A program made the translations under genes and the position numbers. The notes beneath the pieces were generated by a model. It was not told the DNA's origin, ran no database searches, and worked only from the letters and a program-made list of their open reading frames with translations. From Diploscapter coronatus (lineage: Eukaryota; Nematoda; Chromadorea; Rhabditida; Rhabditidae), in assembly GCA_964036155.1 (NCBI GenBank), contig OZ038422.1:78453201-78517200 (forward strand): 64,000 nucleotides of DNA, written 5' to 3'. Positions 11,812 to 23,513 of this stretch are shown here, one piece after another (positions within the stretch are counted from its first letter, which is position 1; each line of letters begins with the position of its first letter).

Positions 11812-14086
11812 AGAGCAAGTTGTCTCGAACACGACATGCAGCTGCCAAACAAGGACAACAACCACACACCCCTCACACACTGGTAATTCATTCACAGCTC
11901 AAATAGGTTATTCCCCAAATACTTATTAACATTTTCGTAGGACACAACTCGCGTAAATATTTCTAGCCCCAATTCAAGGGATATTTTACGTCCCTAACTC
12001 TGAAAATTGATTACTTATTAGGAAACTCTTCTTTTAAATTGCTATGTAACGAAAGTAGTGAAGAAATGCTATTTTGATTTTGTAACGTGCATAAAAATAC
12101 GCCTTTTAAAGTTTATTTCATAAATCTAATTTTTCCACTTCTAAACGAAGAACTTTTGTTTTTAAGAATATGCCTTTTTCATTACAATTTCTTCATCTCA
12201 CTTCTTTCAAGTGATCATTTTAGGTATCTGAAAAACATTATTTTCAAAAATATCTGTGAAACGTTGAATTCTAGGGCTTTCTAGGTTAAGAGTGGCACGA
12301 TGCGGCGCATTTTTTCATAAAATTACAACTATTTATTTATTTATTTTTGTTCTATTCCCAAAACTTATCACGTTCATAGTCTTTCTAGGGTAGGCATATA
12401 TTTTGCAGCTGGACTATTTTTTTCTAAAATTGATCCAGGCAAAAATATCGGTAACTGAGAATAAGTCATTTCATTAATTTATTATTTCAGTCATTTTATT
12501 GTAACTTTGAACATAACGCAATACGATTTTTTATTCTTCAATGATGAAGAAAGATTTTTGCGGTATGGCAGTTTATCTCTTCATCTTGTTATTTGCAGAA
12601 TTGATTTTGAATGATCCGAGAATTTTGCGTCGAAAATTAAGTGTGGAAAACGGTCTGCAACTAGAGCATTACCAATTAAGCTCGTTTTCAAGTTATGTTT
12701 GATACTTGTATCAATCCGACAAGGTTCTAATAACAATATCTTATTTTTCGGATCCAAAGAAATCAATTTTGATTTTTGTTGAACTTACATATATTGGGAA
12801 ACTCATTGAAGCCGGTCTGCCACTAACACGACTAGGGTAAGTTTAAGCGGTTTACTTCTCGAAATGAGTCATTTTCGTTTATTTCATTATTTTTTCTTTG
12901 TTTCTCTCGAGATTCTATAGCAAATCATCGTTTTTCGAATTGTTTTAAGCCAATAAAATTCTGATTGAAAGAAGACATTTTCTAGGCCAGTTTAGGTAGG
13001 CATGAATAGAATTTGAAAAAGAATGCATATTTTGTGATCTTTTCGAAGATAAAGTTAATTGTAAGGATTTTTGAAAGATAACTAAAGTATGCATGCCATG
13101 GTTGTTTTGTTTGTGTTGTCTTTTTGGTCAACCAGAGTGATTTCGGATGTGGAAGAGGCAGGTTGGAATTATTCGTTTCGAAATTTATAACTGCCTGAGA
13201 ATTAACTAGAGAAATACCTAATCGATATAATTTTCTAAAGTTTCGCACCCCCAGCAAAATTGTCTTGCATTAGCTTTTCGCCTCGAGAAGATGTGAACTG
13301 TCTAAGGAAAGGGGACAGATGGCTAGTCATTTTCTTGTCCTTTTCTTCTCGAAATCTCAATTTTTCATGCTTTCTATCTCATTCTCGTTCGTTTAGCGGA
13401 GCGTCATATTTTCAGTCCGATTCTCGCAAATCCAGGGAAAGGACAGTTTTATCTCTTCCATATCTTTCACTTTCTTCTGCTTGTCTTCTCTCAGATTCTC
13501 ATCATCTCTACCTCTATTTGTCTCAAAGAATACCTTTCTCTTTATTTCCCATCCTTCCTTTCTTTTCGCGTTCCGTTATTCAGGGAGAAATCCCGTTTTC
13601 CCTTCTCCTAGTCCTTTTTTGCCCCGTTAGCAATTCCTCTTTCATCCGACGAAAGGGAGAATTTCAGTTTCTTCATTACAGCCTTTACACGGTATTATCA
13701 CCGGTTTTTGATATTCATACGCCTCTACAATTTTACTTTTGATTTTTAAATCTAAGTTTTCGTTGATAACTCCTGTTATGGTTTCGTGACAGTAGTTTGA
13801 ATATTTTGTGTTCATTAGAATTAGTCTAAAATCTAGAACATTTCTCTATTTTGTTGATGACCAACGATATCACCGTCATAGAGTTTCCAATGGATTTCTG
13901 AAATCCGAAATTTTTCGATTCTTCAAAACGTTTAGTCCGAAAGTTACGATTCCCCCATCATAAGTGTGCTGCGTTTTTATTATTTGAAAATTTCCCCAAT
14001 CAAAGTCCGTGAATTTCTACTTTCATCGCTCATTTGATATTTTCAATGTTGTATCTTTCTATATTCCTATGCTGCTATGTTTAGAC
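11812..14086. other. Intergenic: TNPO3 3' UTR and collagen upstream region
   Basis: No exon chain with coding composition was found here. The part just after 11811 should be the TNPO3 3' UTR. The stretch 13260-13742 is pyrimidine-rich and stays open for 160 codons, but the product is Ser/Leu/Phe low-complexity and resembles no family. The last few hundred bases should contain the collagen promoter; no specific site was recognised. Confidence 0.6.
14075..14084 (+). promoter_or_regulatory. Putative trans-splice acceptor before collagen start
   Basis: The sequence CTATGTTTAG ends two bases before the collagen ATG. A 5' UTR of two bases is compatible with spliced-leader addition. The upstream polypyrimidine is modest, so a cis-spliced 5' exon is also possible. 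Confidence 0.4.
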
Positions 14087-16944
14087 ATGCTGGATCATTC
14101 GTCGGAGCACGCACAGCTCCGCCGCGTGGCTTTCTTCGCGATTGTGGTGTCGACCTTCGCCGTCATCGCGGCCATCGTCACCCTTCCCATGCTCTACTCC
14201 TACGTCGCCAGCTTCCAGTCACATCTCATCATCGAAACAGATTTCTGCAAGGTAGCATTTTAGTCAGGCTCAACTTCGCTCTATCTAACAGTAATGCTGG
14301 CAATAGATTTCACATTAGAGAGTACATCTTCGCACCATCAACATACCTGCTATCAAAGTGTCTGACATGAAGCAACAAATTAACTCGCAATTTCATCCCG
14401 CAATTCATTATAATCAAATCAAACTGAAGATCTTCTTTTACATTTTTTTGCGAAAAAAACGCACTTACTTGAAAAACGCGATGAACCCGAATAAAAATGA
14501 GTTAATCTTCACCATAATGCACACAAAATAATTTTCCGTCTCTAGACCCGAGCCCGCGACATGTGGGCAGAAATCAACCAGATCGGCTTCCCTCCCTCAG
14601 TAGCCAGAGCCAAGCGTCAATACGGCAGCTCTCCTCAGCCTGCCTCGTATCCTTCGTCTGGATATGGAGCTCCACCGCAGGTCAATTCCGAGCCGAACCC
14701 AGGCTGCTGCGGATGTCAACAAGGGCCTACCGGGCCACCAGGTTAGTTCTACGTTTGATCTTATGGGTACCTGAGCCTCTAGAATCAAACCTCTTCTGCT
14801 TTCCATTCCTAAGTTACCCTTGGCCTTTTGTAATTGTTTTATCATCTTTTTTTGGAGAATATCAAAAGAAAAGAAGAAAAAGGGGATAAAACTACAAAAA
14901 GAATAAAGGTAAATTAGGAGTAAAAAATACAAGAGGCCTAAAATCACGAATCTTCATAATGATCATGAATTGGTCTTCAAAAGACTATACTTCAAATTGA
15001 AGTTTAGTCTAAATATTTCTGCATCTTATCCAGATTAGAAAAAGGTCGTGCATAGCTATGGTTTACATTTCTCACTGTTAACCACTTATAAATGCTCAGA
15101 TATATACCCAAAATTGCACTAATTCGACGAGAAATTGTTTAATTGGTAAATTTTAGGTCCTCCTGGCGATGACGTAATCTTTACACCATTTTTTTAATGA
15201 TTTAAAGATCTTTGATAAAATTTTTAAATTCTAGGGCAAAGACGGTGCCGATGGAACCAAAGGCTTTGACGCTGAGGTAGATTTTGGATTATAGATTGAT
15301 CTAAAATCACTTTCTTCCGTTTTCTCTAACTCATCATACTTTAGAACGGAAAGGACGGCAACGTTCTAGATTCGGCTATCGCGAATGTAGGATTTTCTGT
15401 CTGAAGCAATTTCTTAAGATAATAATTCAGGAACCCTGCATTATCTGTCCTCCGGGTCCACCAGTAATTTTTCACTTATTACTTTTACAAAATCCTAGCG
15501 AAATTTCGCGAGTGCCTTTTTCTATATTTTAGTTTTATATTCTAAGATTTATTTCATCAAATTTAGGGTCCACAAGGCGCAGCAGGCGCGAAAGGACCAA
15601 AGGTGCGATTTTAGCATAATTGCAGACTGTTCAGGGTTTCAATTTCGAGTAAAATCGAAACTCTAAACAGTTCTGCTTTATGATCTCAGGATCATTCATA
15701 TTCATTAACCTAATTAGTTATATTTTAGGGCCCGAAAGGTCCGAATGGAAAAGTACGTTCGAATTTTCCTACATTTCTGATTTCTCTGGCTAGAATTTTT
15801 CTGCAATTATTAACTTATAGGATGGTGACGACGGAAAGCCAGGAGTTCAAGGAATGCAAGGTACTTTTCTATTAGTTTATTTCGGAAAATAAAAATTCGA
15901 TTTCATGACCCCCCGGAATGATGGGAATGCCGGGCAGACAGGGAGTTATCGGACCTAAAGGTATATCACATTTTCATCGATCTTTAGTTTAGCGCTATGC
16001 TAAATAGCACGAGAGGTCTTGAATAAGTCTGACATAAGATATGAAAACCGCAGGACATTTGGCATTGATCATCATCACGTTTCAGGTGCTCCTGGTCGCG
16101 TTAATCAAGTCAATGGTCCAGCTGGGCCGATAGGAAGGTAACATTTTACTTATTTTACGCTGAAATTTTTAGATTATTTTTGTAATCAGCTGAAATTGTT
16201 GACTATTTGTTCATGATCGATGACTCGACTCGAATCTAATCTAATCTAATATCTGATTAATTTAGGATTGGCCAACGAGGTCCTCCCGGACCCCGAGGTT
16301 TGCAAAACTTCTGATGGACGATTGAACTTTATTATAATTTAGGCGAAGCAGGAATCGATGGAGGGTCGAACGAAGGTCCACGAGGTCCTCAAGGAGACCA
16401 AGGAAAGTGAGTAGAAATTGAAGTCTAGCTTTTTCCACTTACATTTTTCACCTAATGTCGTTTTCAGCGATGGTCCACCAGGAAACAAGGGACTTCAGGG
16501 CCCGCCTGTAAGTGGAATTTAAAATCTATTCTAGTCTTGTCAAAATGGCAAAGCTAAAGTTGAACTTCACTTTCTTATCTGAGCGAAGAAAACAATAACC
16601 ATTAGTATCCGTATTTTTTAAGTTCGAGGTGAAATGATAAGACTCCAAGATCTATTTATCGAAAATTTTTAGCAATTAAAGAAAATAATTTAGGGTCCTC
16701 CAGGAGCATTTGGCGAAGTCGGAGGGTGAGTTTATGATTTTCTTTCTAATTTAAACTTCCATATTTATTATTCAACCTATCACCGTTTTATTCTACAAAA
16801 AGAACTCTTCCCAGAGAATTAATAGTGATTAAATTTACTTAGAGAGATAGTGGACTTATACAAAGTCTAAAAATATCATTCTATCCTCAGCTTCATTTCA
16901 GATGTGAACACTGTCCAGTCCCCAGAACACCACCGGGTTATTAA
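14087..16944 (+). CDS. Cuticle collagen (rol-6/sqt-type), 16 exons
   Basis: This is a structural component of the nematode exoskeleton, secreted by the hypodermis and crosslinked through cysteines and tyrosines. Exons are 14087-14251, 14546-14741, 15157-15173, 15235-15276, 15345-15386, 15431-15463, 15567-15602, 15729-15752, 15821-15860, 15907-15960, 16086-16137, 16266-16297, 16343-16406, 16468-16507, 16694-16725 and 16902-16944, giving 303 residues, the normal length. The N-terminus has a hydrophobic signal/anchor (AFFAIVVSTFAVIAAIVTLP) and the conserved YSYVASFQS and ETDFCKTRARDMW box. A subtilisin-type site, RAKR, lies near residue 80. A CCGC cluster precedes the Gly-X-Y region, which is broken by a non-collagenous segment with EPCIICPP. 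The end, CEHCPVPRTPPGY, is the family's C-terminal signature. Exon 10 (54 bases) is preceded by TTTCAT, not AG; including or skipping it keeps both frame and Gly-X-Y register. C. elegans members usually have few introns. Confidence 0.92.
15626..15671. repeat. Imperfect hairpin in collagen intron
   Basis: The arms ACTGTTCAGGGTTTC and GAAACTCTAAACAGT pair with two wobble or mismatch positions around a 16-base loop. The structure lies between collagen exons 15567-15602 and 15729-15752. It may be a foldback remnant. Confidence 0.55.
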
Positions 16945-18225
16945 ACCAGAAGAAATTACTCTCCTAGTAATTTTAACTCGAACATTATTGCTAGTCTGTG
17001 ATTTTAGAAACTTGAAAATCTCGCCCCTGTAATTAAAAGACCAAAAGAGGGTGTATTCTTATGATTGTTTGGGTATCTTTTCGTTTAAAAATCTCAAATA
17101 ATTTTGAGAAATTTAATAAAGAAAATTGAAGAAAAACGATGAAGGTGAAAATGGATTCTGTAAAGTTTCATTAGTTGCTCGTCGTTTACAGCAGATGATT
17201 TTGTATTTTTCGTTCAGTTCCCGCGAAAGTCAGAAATTTGAATAGATTTTGTTTATCGTTCGATTTGTCATTTCCAAATCTTATTTCCGCGTTCATCTTC
17301 AAACTTTGTGAAATTCTTGTGTAACTCGACATAAAAATTCTTCCAAATGACATCTTCACGTTGAAAAATCCGTGCTTTCTTGATAAACTTCAGAAACCTC
17401 CATCTTTTCCTTGAAAAAGTCACTATTTCCCCCCCGAAAGCTCATCCCACGCATTTCTATTTGAGCTATTGATTTGGATCGTTTAGAAAATCGGTTCCGA
17501 CTTGTCCTAGTGATTGAGATCCACCAGTTTGATTCCGATTGTTCGAACCGCTCATTCTCTTGGCCGAACTTATTTTGAGAGAATACTGCATTTTGGTGTT
17601 CGCTTCTTACAACTCTATTTTCCAATTTTGCTATTTTGATTTTCAAAATCCTAGAATAGCCAAAATTTGAATTCGAGTTTCGTCTTCTTATTTCCTTCAT
17701 TTTGAATTTACTTCTGCATTCATCTGTTTCTCGAACAGTCGGTGAATTTCTAAATTTCAAGGAAACACTTGATCATTGCGCAGAGAAAATTCACGATTTT
17801 CCTTTGAATTTCCTTTAAAAATCGTCCTGGCTCCAAAAAATTTCCTGTTTTCTCGGGTACGGACATTTTATCGATTTCCTCACAAACTAAAACGTCGAAA
17901 ATGACTATTCTTCTGGGAAATTCGAGATTCCAAAATTTGAATTTTGACTTCATTTTCTCACTCGTCTTGTTTCTAATATAGTCGGGTACTTTCAATAATC
18001 GTGACGATCCCGCGACAAAATTAGCCTATTAGATCCTCTTCAAACTTGAAAGTCCACAGGAATTTTCTCGAAACCTTCCTTTTGAACTACGGATTTCATC
18101 TCGCAAATCTACTAACTTCCGGAAAGATCTTCACGATTTGGTAAAAATCAGCATCTTCAGTTGTTTTTCGGCTGCTTTCGGATTGTGACGCGAATTGCGT
18201 TCCCCACTGAACTGCCTCCGATGCG
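16945..18225. other. Intergenic: collagen 3' UTR and unassigned open minus-strand stretch
   Basis: After the collagen stop there is AT-rich sequence, with an AATAAA-like motif (TTTAATAAAG) near 17112. From about 17356 to 17995 the minus strand stays open in two overlapping frames (134 and 81 codons) encoding charged, Lys/Glu/Ser-rich peptides. Codon use there is AT-rich, unlike the neighbouring confirmed exons, and no family was recognised, so no gene is called. Confidence 0.5.
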
Positions 18226-20211
18226 ATGCTGCGTTTGACGGATCGAGAAAAGACCGAACTGATTCGAGTAGAGAAGGAGAGGAGGCGCACTGCCAGACTC
18301 AAACAGGTACAGAGAAAATAGAAGGAGAGGAGATGGAGGGAAGATAAAGACAGAAAGGGAAAGCATTCCGATACAGTTCTTCTCGAGAGATTCACAGGGA
18401 TTTTCGGGAAATGGATTGGAAATTTTGGAGAATGAGAAAAAGAATTTACAATTTATGCAAATTGACTACTTCGGGAGAATGAGAAATAAATTGAAGATGA
18501 AAAATTCTAAATCATTTTGGCACACTGTATTTATCAACGACTGTGCTTGTCAGCGAAGTAGAACGGCTTTTGAAGTGTAGAAAAGCCAGAGAAATTAGAA
18601 AAGGACCGTTAACAGACAGGCTTTGATGTCTATCATCCGTTAACAAATACGGGGAGTTGAACACTTTTTAACTACAAATTACTATAAATTGGTCCCTTTC
18701 AATGGATCTTGCAAATCATGATTTTTTAAAAAATTTTATTCTAACATTTCGAAATTCGAAGAAGTGTCGTTTCAGGTGCGTCAACAGTCAGAAGCGAACG
18801 CACGAACCATCGTCCGCACTGTGCAATTCGTAAAGCGGGAGGTTCTACAGAAAATTGCGTATGTTTCACAATTATTTAAAAAAGGGAAATTGTCGAATTG
18901 ACAAAACTCATCGATCTATTTCAAGCATTACTTTTGAAAATTTCAAAATTTAAGGAATGATGTGACCGAGGAACTACGCGAGACGGTCGCGAGTCGAGTG
19001 TCGATTGAAACTAGCAGGTAAATTGGAAACTGACTATGCGATCTCATTAGAGAATTCTGCTCGAGTCCACCAAATTTTCAAAATACTCAATTTGTAGAAA
19101 AAGCCTCTCGCGAGCTTCGTCGAGGCTCGGTTCGGCAGGTTCCGTCGTCAGATCCTCGAATCAAGCGAGCCGACTACCACTCGAGGAATCCGATCATTCG
19201 AATCATGCAAACCTCCCGCCTGCATCGACTAACACAAATACGGTATTTCTAACCCTCTGCTTCGCTGATTTTCTTCTATAAATTATTATAGGTGATTTGT
19301 GTAAGACATCAAGTTTGAAGAGAATATTTTTAAAAACTTATGAGTTCTGCGAAAAAAAACATTTCAAACCCTTGAAAAACATGATATTTTACAACCGTCT
19401 CCAATTAATCAAAATTCTGCTAATAAGAAGCTATTCTTGATGCGTGTATTTTCAAAAGTACCACGAAAACAGCATTTTATACCAACTCATATTAACAAGA
19501 AACTAGCAAATATTCAGATTTATGACGATAAATTGATTTCAGAAATGCCGTCGTCGTTCTGTGAGTGAGTCCGATCTGGCGAAGGCAGCACATCGAAACA
19601 AAGAGGCACTCGGCAGACTGAGACGGATTCGCGAGGAGCAGCACAGGAAACGACAGGTTAGGAAATTGGAGATCGCTCAAATAATTTATCCAACTTTATT
19701 GTACTGGCCACATGAAGTGAAGACGCGTTTGTTAAAAAAAGCTTTTCAAAAAATACGCCTATGAACTATGCTCAAAGAGGGACGCAGAGAAAGAGTCAGC
19801 TGGAGATAAAGGCAAGAGTGGTACTCAATTTACTCGGCTTACCATAACTTTTCTCGCTATCTTTCGAAAGACGGTCCTTCACTTCGTTTGACCAATACAA
19901 TATTTATATCATAGGCACTTTGATCAGATGAACGATAGCTCCAAAAATAAACTTGCCTACTTTTTTATTCCTGAATAGCCCTTTGTCTGGGAAAACGACT
20001 GACAGTTTTGCTTAAAGTCGTCGCAAAAGAACCTTCGTATTGTCCAACTCGTTAGCACCTGTATCCTAAAATATACTTCCAAAATGATCTGCACATTTTG
20101 CAGGAGGCGATCGACCGAAAGCGACTTGCGGCAACAGCGGCGACTCGGATAATGCGCTCGGCTGCGAACCCATCTGCGCCACGGACGAACCGATCGGGGC
20201 ATTCGAGTTAG
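18226..20211 (+). CDS. Small basic coiled-coil protein resembling the CEP295/Ana1 N-terminus
   Basis: Six in-phase exons (18226-18306, 18776-18858, 18955-19017, 19098-19242, 19543-19656, 20104-20211) give about 197 residues. The N-terminus (MLRLTDREKTELIRVEKERR, then RTARLKQVRQQ) lines up with the human CEP295 start around LRLSPNEEAFILKEDYERRR, where the arrangement LRL(S/T)...ERRR..RL.QVR.Q is shared. A later segment, DLAKAAHRNKEALGRLRRIR, also resembles CEP295 further on. CEP295/Ana1 acts at centrioles in conversion to centrosomes; that role here is inference. The middle, residues about 75-125, is Ser-rich linker. The protein is strongly basic with predicted helices and no signal or membrane segment. 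It is far shorter than vertebrate CEP295 (over 2,000 residues). The stop TAG at 20209 overlaps a possible donor (GTTAGG at 20207), so the gene might continue. Alternatives are another microtubule-associated coiled-coil protein. The gene is well supported; its identity is tentative. Confidence 0.65.
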
Positions 20212-23200
20212 GGGGCAGCAAAATGGCAACTGTACAATTACTTTACAAAACTGACTCACAGAAGGTTTTTTTTGTTCCTAGAACATTGCAAGTTTGAGAA
20301 ACAACACATACATTTTTTCTACGATGGATTAGAATTTTTCTAGAACACTGATATTCTATAATATCAATAATTGACTAGAAACTTTGAAAGATTCATATTC
20401 CCTATGACGAATTCGAAAATTCATGATTTCGTAATTGTCTCCCAATTGGCAATGTACGTCTTTCCTTCACAAGCTTCTTTCATAATTCATTCTCTTGATG
20501 AGATAAAAATTGGCATATCCCAACTAGTCTTTCCATGTCACAAAATTCGATTTCTCGATTCTGGCAACCCACAATTTTCTCGTTGTAATTATAGTAATTA
20601 TTCGACAAAGTATAAATGATCTGATAATGAAAAAAGGAAATACTAAAGCGAAGTTTTTTAATGCCACTGATAAAATGTTTGTGCATTTGCACTATTAAAG
20701 ACTAGCGAAATGTATATGCCTCAAGATATAGCATTTAGCTGGATAATTGGCATAGCATGATGTCAGTATAGAAAAATTACCGCCGAATATTGAGAATATT
20801 TAGGTATTTGCAGAATGGGGCCCTGTGACTGTGATTGGTCCGAAGCAAATTTGAATACATAAACCTCCATCTCAAATGATCTCACCCAAGTTAGCTTACA
20901 TCAAGCAATCATTCAATCTATAATCAGCATTCATCTGACCCATTTCCAAACCTTATTACCAGATATTATCAATATTCATTTCTCCTCCAACCGACCAACT
21001 TCCTACTCTTCCCACCACCATCTATACAAAGTAGCTAGCCCTAACAGGCAATTCATATAAATAAATTATGATAAACGAAACACTGCCTTGACTTGAACTC
21101 GACAGGTTCGAACTGGGACCAAATACAAACTCACAAATAAAATCATCTCAAATCCTACATTAACTCTCACAAACCATCTTCAATCGCGTTCCCTGCGCGC
21201 CAATTCGTGCACATGCTCATTAGCTCCAATAGATATGATATTTGGTATACTTGTCATGGTACGGATGCAAAGTTGTATTGTTGTATTTACTGTCATAAGC
21301 ATTGAAAGCTAGGTGTATTGCAGCCTTTAAAGGTAGTGGGCATAGAAAGATACCCTTTCCTCATACTTTGATGACGAGTTTTGAATAGCTCATTTCTGCA
21401 CAAAGTATGCACGACGTTTTCATTCAATCCATTAAAAAAAACGTTGCTACACCATTTGGAAGCATATGATTAAGGTTTAGGAAATGCTTCACAGGTAGTA
21501 GTATTAAATTTGTAACTTGTACAGAGAATCTCAGATAGTTTATTTGACATCATGCATGATATAGGGGGAAATTTATTGAAGTTCTTTCAAGTTCATCTTA
21601 GGTATGGATATTAGAAAGTCACATAAGCCAGTATAGTTACGATATAATTTTAAAAATCCATATATATGCTATTGACAATATTCTAGTACGGATTTTTCGT
21701 ACCATTTGAGAAGTCCTGAATAAACTTTCAACGGATTATCGACGCCGTTTTCTTTATATTTTTATCATTATAAATCCTAATCCTGTTTGGATTAGACAAA
21801 GTTCCAAATCGAAATATCGCCTGAATATTTCCAAATCGATATGATTATCCATTTTGGCATATCGATGAAATCCGGTTGTGGGTTTCGATTTACTTCTTTC
21901 CATCTTTGCGTTTGCGTACAACCTGATGCAAAAAGAAGGGGAAGGCAAAGAGGAGGGAAATAATATTCTTCCCCAACATGGCAGATTTGAACAAAGCTTC
22001 TGACACCTTCTCATCACACACCTGTTGACAAGATTTACTGCGATTTTTACCTTTCTTCGCAGGAAACTTAAAAGATTTAAATATATATATATATATCTGT
22101 ATTGAAGATTTTTAATTGTAATCTTCAAAATTTTTTCATAAAACACTTTTCTCAATTTTTTTCGCTTTCTGCATTTCAAGCTTGCTTGTTAATTCTTCAT
22201 TATTTTTTACTTCGTCTCTATGAACCAAGAAAAACCTTGACTACTTGCTTTCATATTTTCTATTTCTTTCTTCTTCATCTTCATTTCACTGTTCCCATCA
22301 TTCTGCCCTAAGCAATAGCGTTTATTGTCGTGACATGTTGGGTTAGAGGCTACCCAATTATTTTACTCAGGCAGTGGCAAATTCCGGTCGACCAAAAACG
22401 TGCCACAGCCCGTCAAAATGTCGGTATGTCACGATGCATGAGACAATACTTTTTCATGATCGAAAAAGATTGATTTTTTCGTCTCGAAATTCTAGTTTTT
22501 CCTTTCAACATTGTTTATTCTTACCTATTTTTTAAAATGTATACTCTTTCTATTTTTCTTTAATTCCTGCATCCTATTTGAAATAGTTCATCATCATCGG
22601 CCCTGGGAGTACTTTTATAACCATAATTTCTTAATCTGAAATCTTTGAATACTGCAGTGCGTACGATATTCCCTGCCGATAAAGTTGTTTCTTTTAAAAT
22701 CCAGTCAGGAGTTTATTATGATAACATGAGTTATTTGCAAGCTAATTTTTTATATTTTTAGAATTCTATCATACCTACAAAGTCATTTGACAGTCAATTC
22801 AATTTTTGGAACTCATCTACTATCTCGCCTCAACAAAATATAAATTTTTATCAACCTATTCTCAGATCTTCAAACATTGCATTTTTTTCTTTCTAGAAAA
22901 TAATAATCACCATCATAAAAATCGATAACTCTAGGAAGACATTTACTAGTTGTACGCGTGTTCTAATCGAATTAGGCGTCCGAAATTTCGACGAATTTTC
23001 CTCTCGCGCGATTTTTCGTCGATTTACCTAAAACACAAAAATTAGGTAATCACTCAGAACATGATAAAGGTTACCTGCACTTTGCTCATTCATTATTCTT
23101 ACCCGACAAGCTATTTCGCACAGAGCGATTCAGTTATCTCCTAATTGACCATCATTTTTAGTTTTCCTTCTATGAGAATTGTGAAAATTTTTATTCTTCT

Positions 23201-23504
23201 TTTCATCGATATCTGCTTTTCGTTTTAAAAACGAGAAAAATGTCACACTTTTGTCAATTCGCGATAATTTCCTTTCTCGTTTTACTTACCAGTTATTTTT
23301 CTTCCCGCATCGATTTTCTTCTGTCGTCGATTGAATACATTGTTCTGTTGCTGTTAATTCGCTAAATTTGCCGACCCTTAATTAAATCTAGGATTTTCAG
23401 GAACATTTTCTTTTATTCTATTTTACTTTTACTGACTTCTGCTGCATTTACTACATACTGATATCGAGATAATTCACGGATATTTTGGTATTTTTATTTG
23501 CTAG
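20212..23504. other. Gap between CEP295-like gene and secreted-protein gene
   Basis: This is mostly AT-rich noncoding sequence. The one coding-like element is the short block 22371-22423, listed separately. ORFs at 20371-20692 and 21754-22311 overlap on opposite strands, have AT-driven codon use and match nothing I know. A short (AT)n run is at 22080-22096. Confidence 0.55.
22371..22423 (+). other. Candidate orphan exon (5' exon of the next gene, or extra exon of the previous one)
   Basis: The block starts after a TTTTACTCAG acceptor and ends at a strong donor (TCG|GTATGT), and is GC-richer than its surroundings. Reading 1: it is the trans-spliced leader exon of the downstream gene, with AAAATGTCG as start. 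Splicing in phase 0 to 23505 then gives MSILEMRWPY. Reading 2: it continues the CEP295-like gene through the donor at 20207, adding SGKFRSTKNVPQPVKMS in frame. Sequence alone does not decide; reading 1 is slightly favoured because a good start context is present. Confidence 0.45.
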
Positions 23505-23513
23505 ATTTTGGAG

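Noticed and set aside
13260..13742. 160-codon plus-strand ORF
   Set aside because: Low-complexity Ser/Leu/Phe product from a pyrimidine-rich tract, with no splice or family support.
21108..21122. B-box-like AGGTTCGAACTGG
   Set aside because: No A-box or cloverleaf around it.
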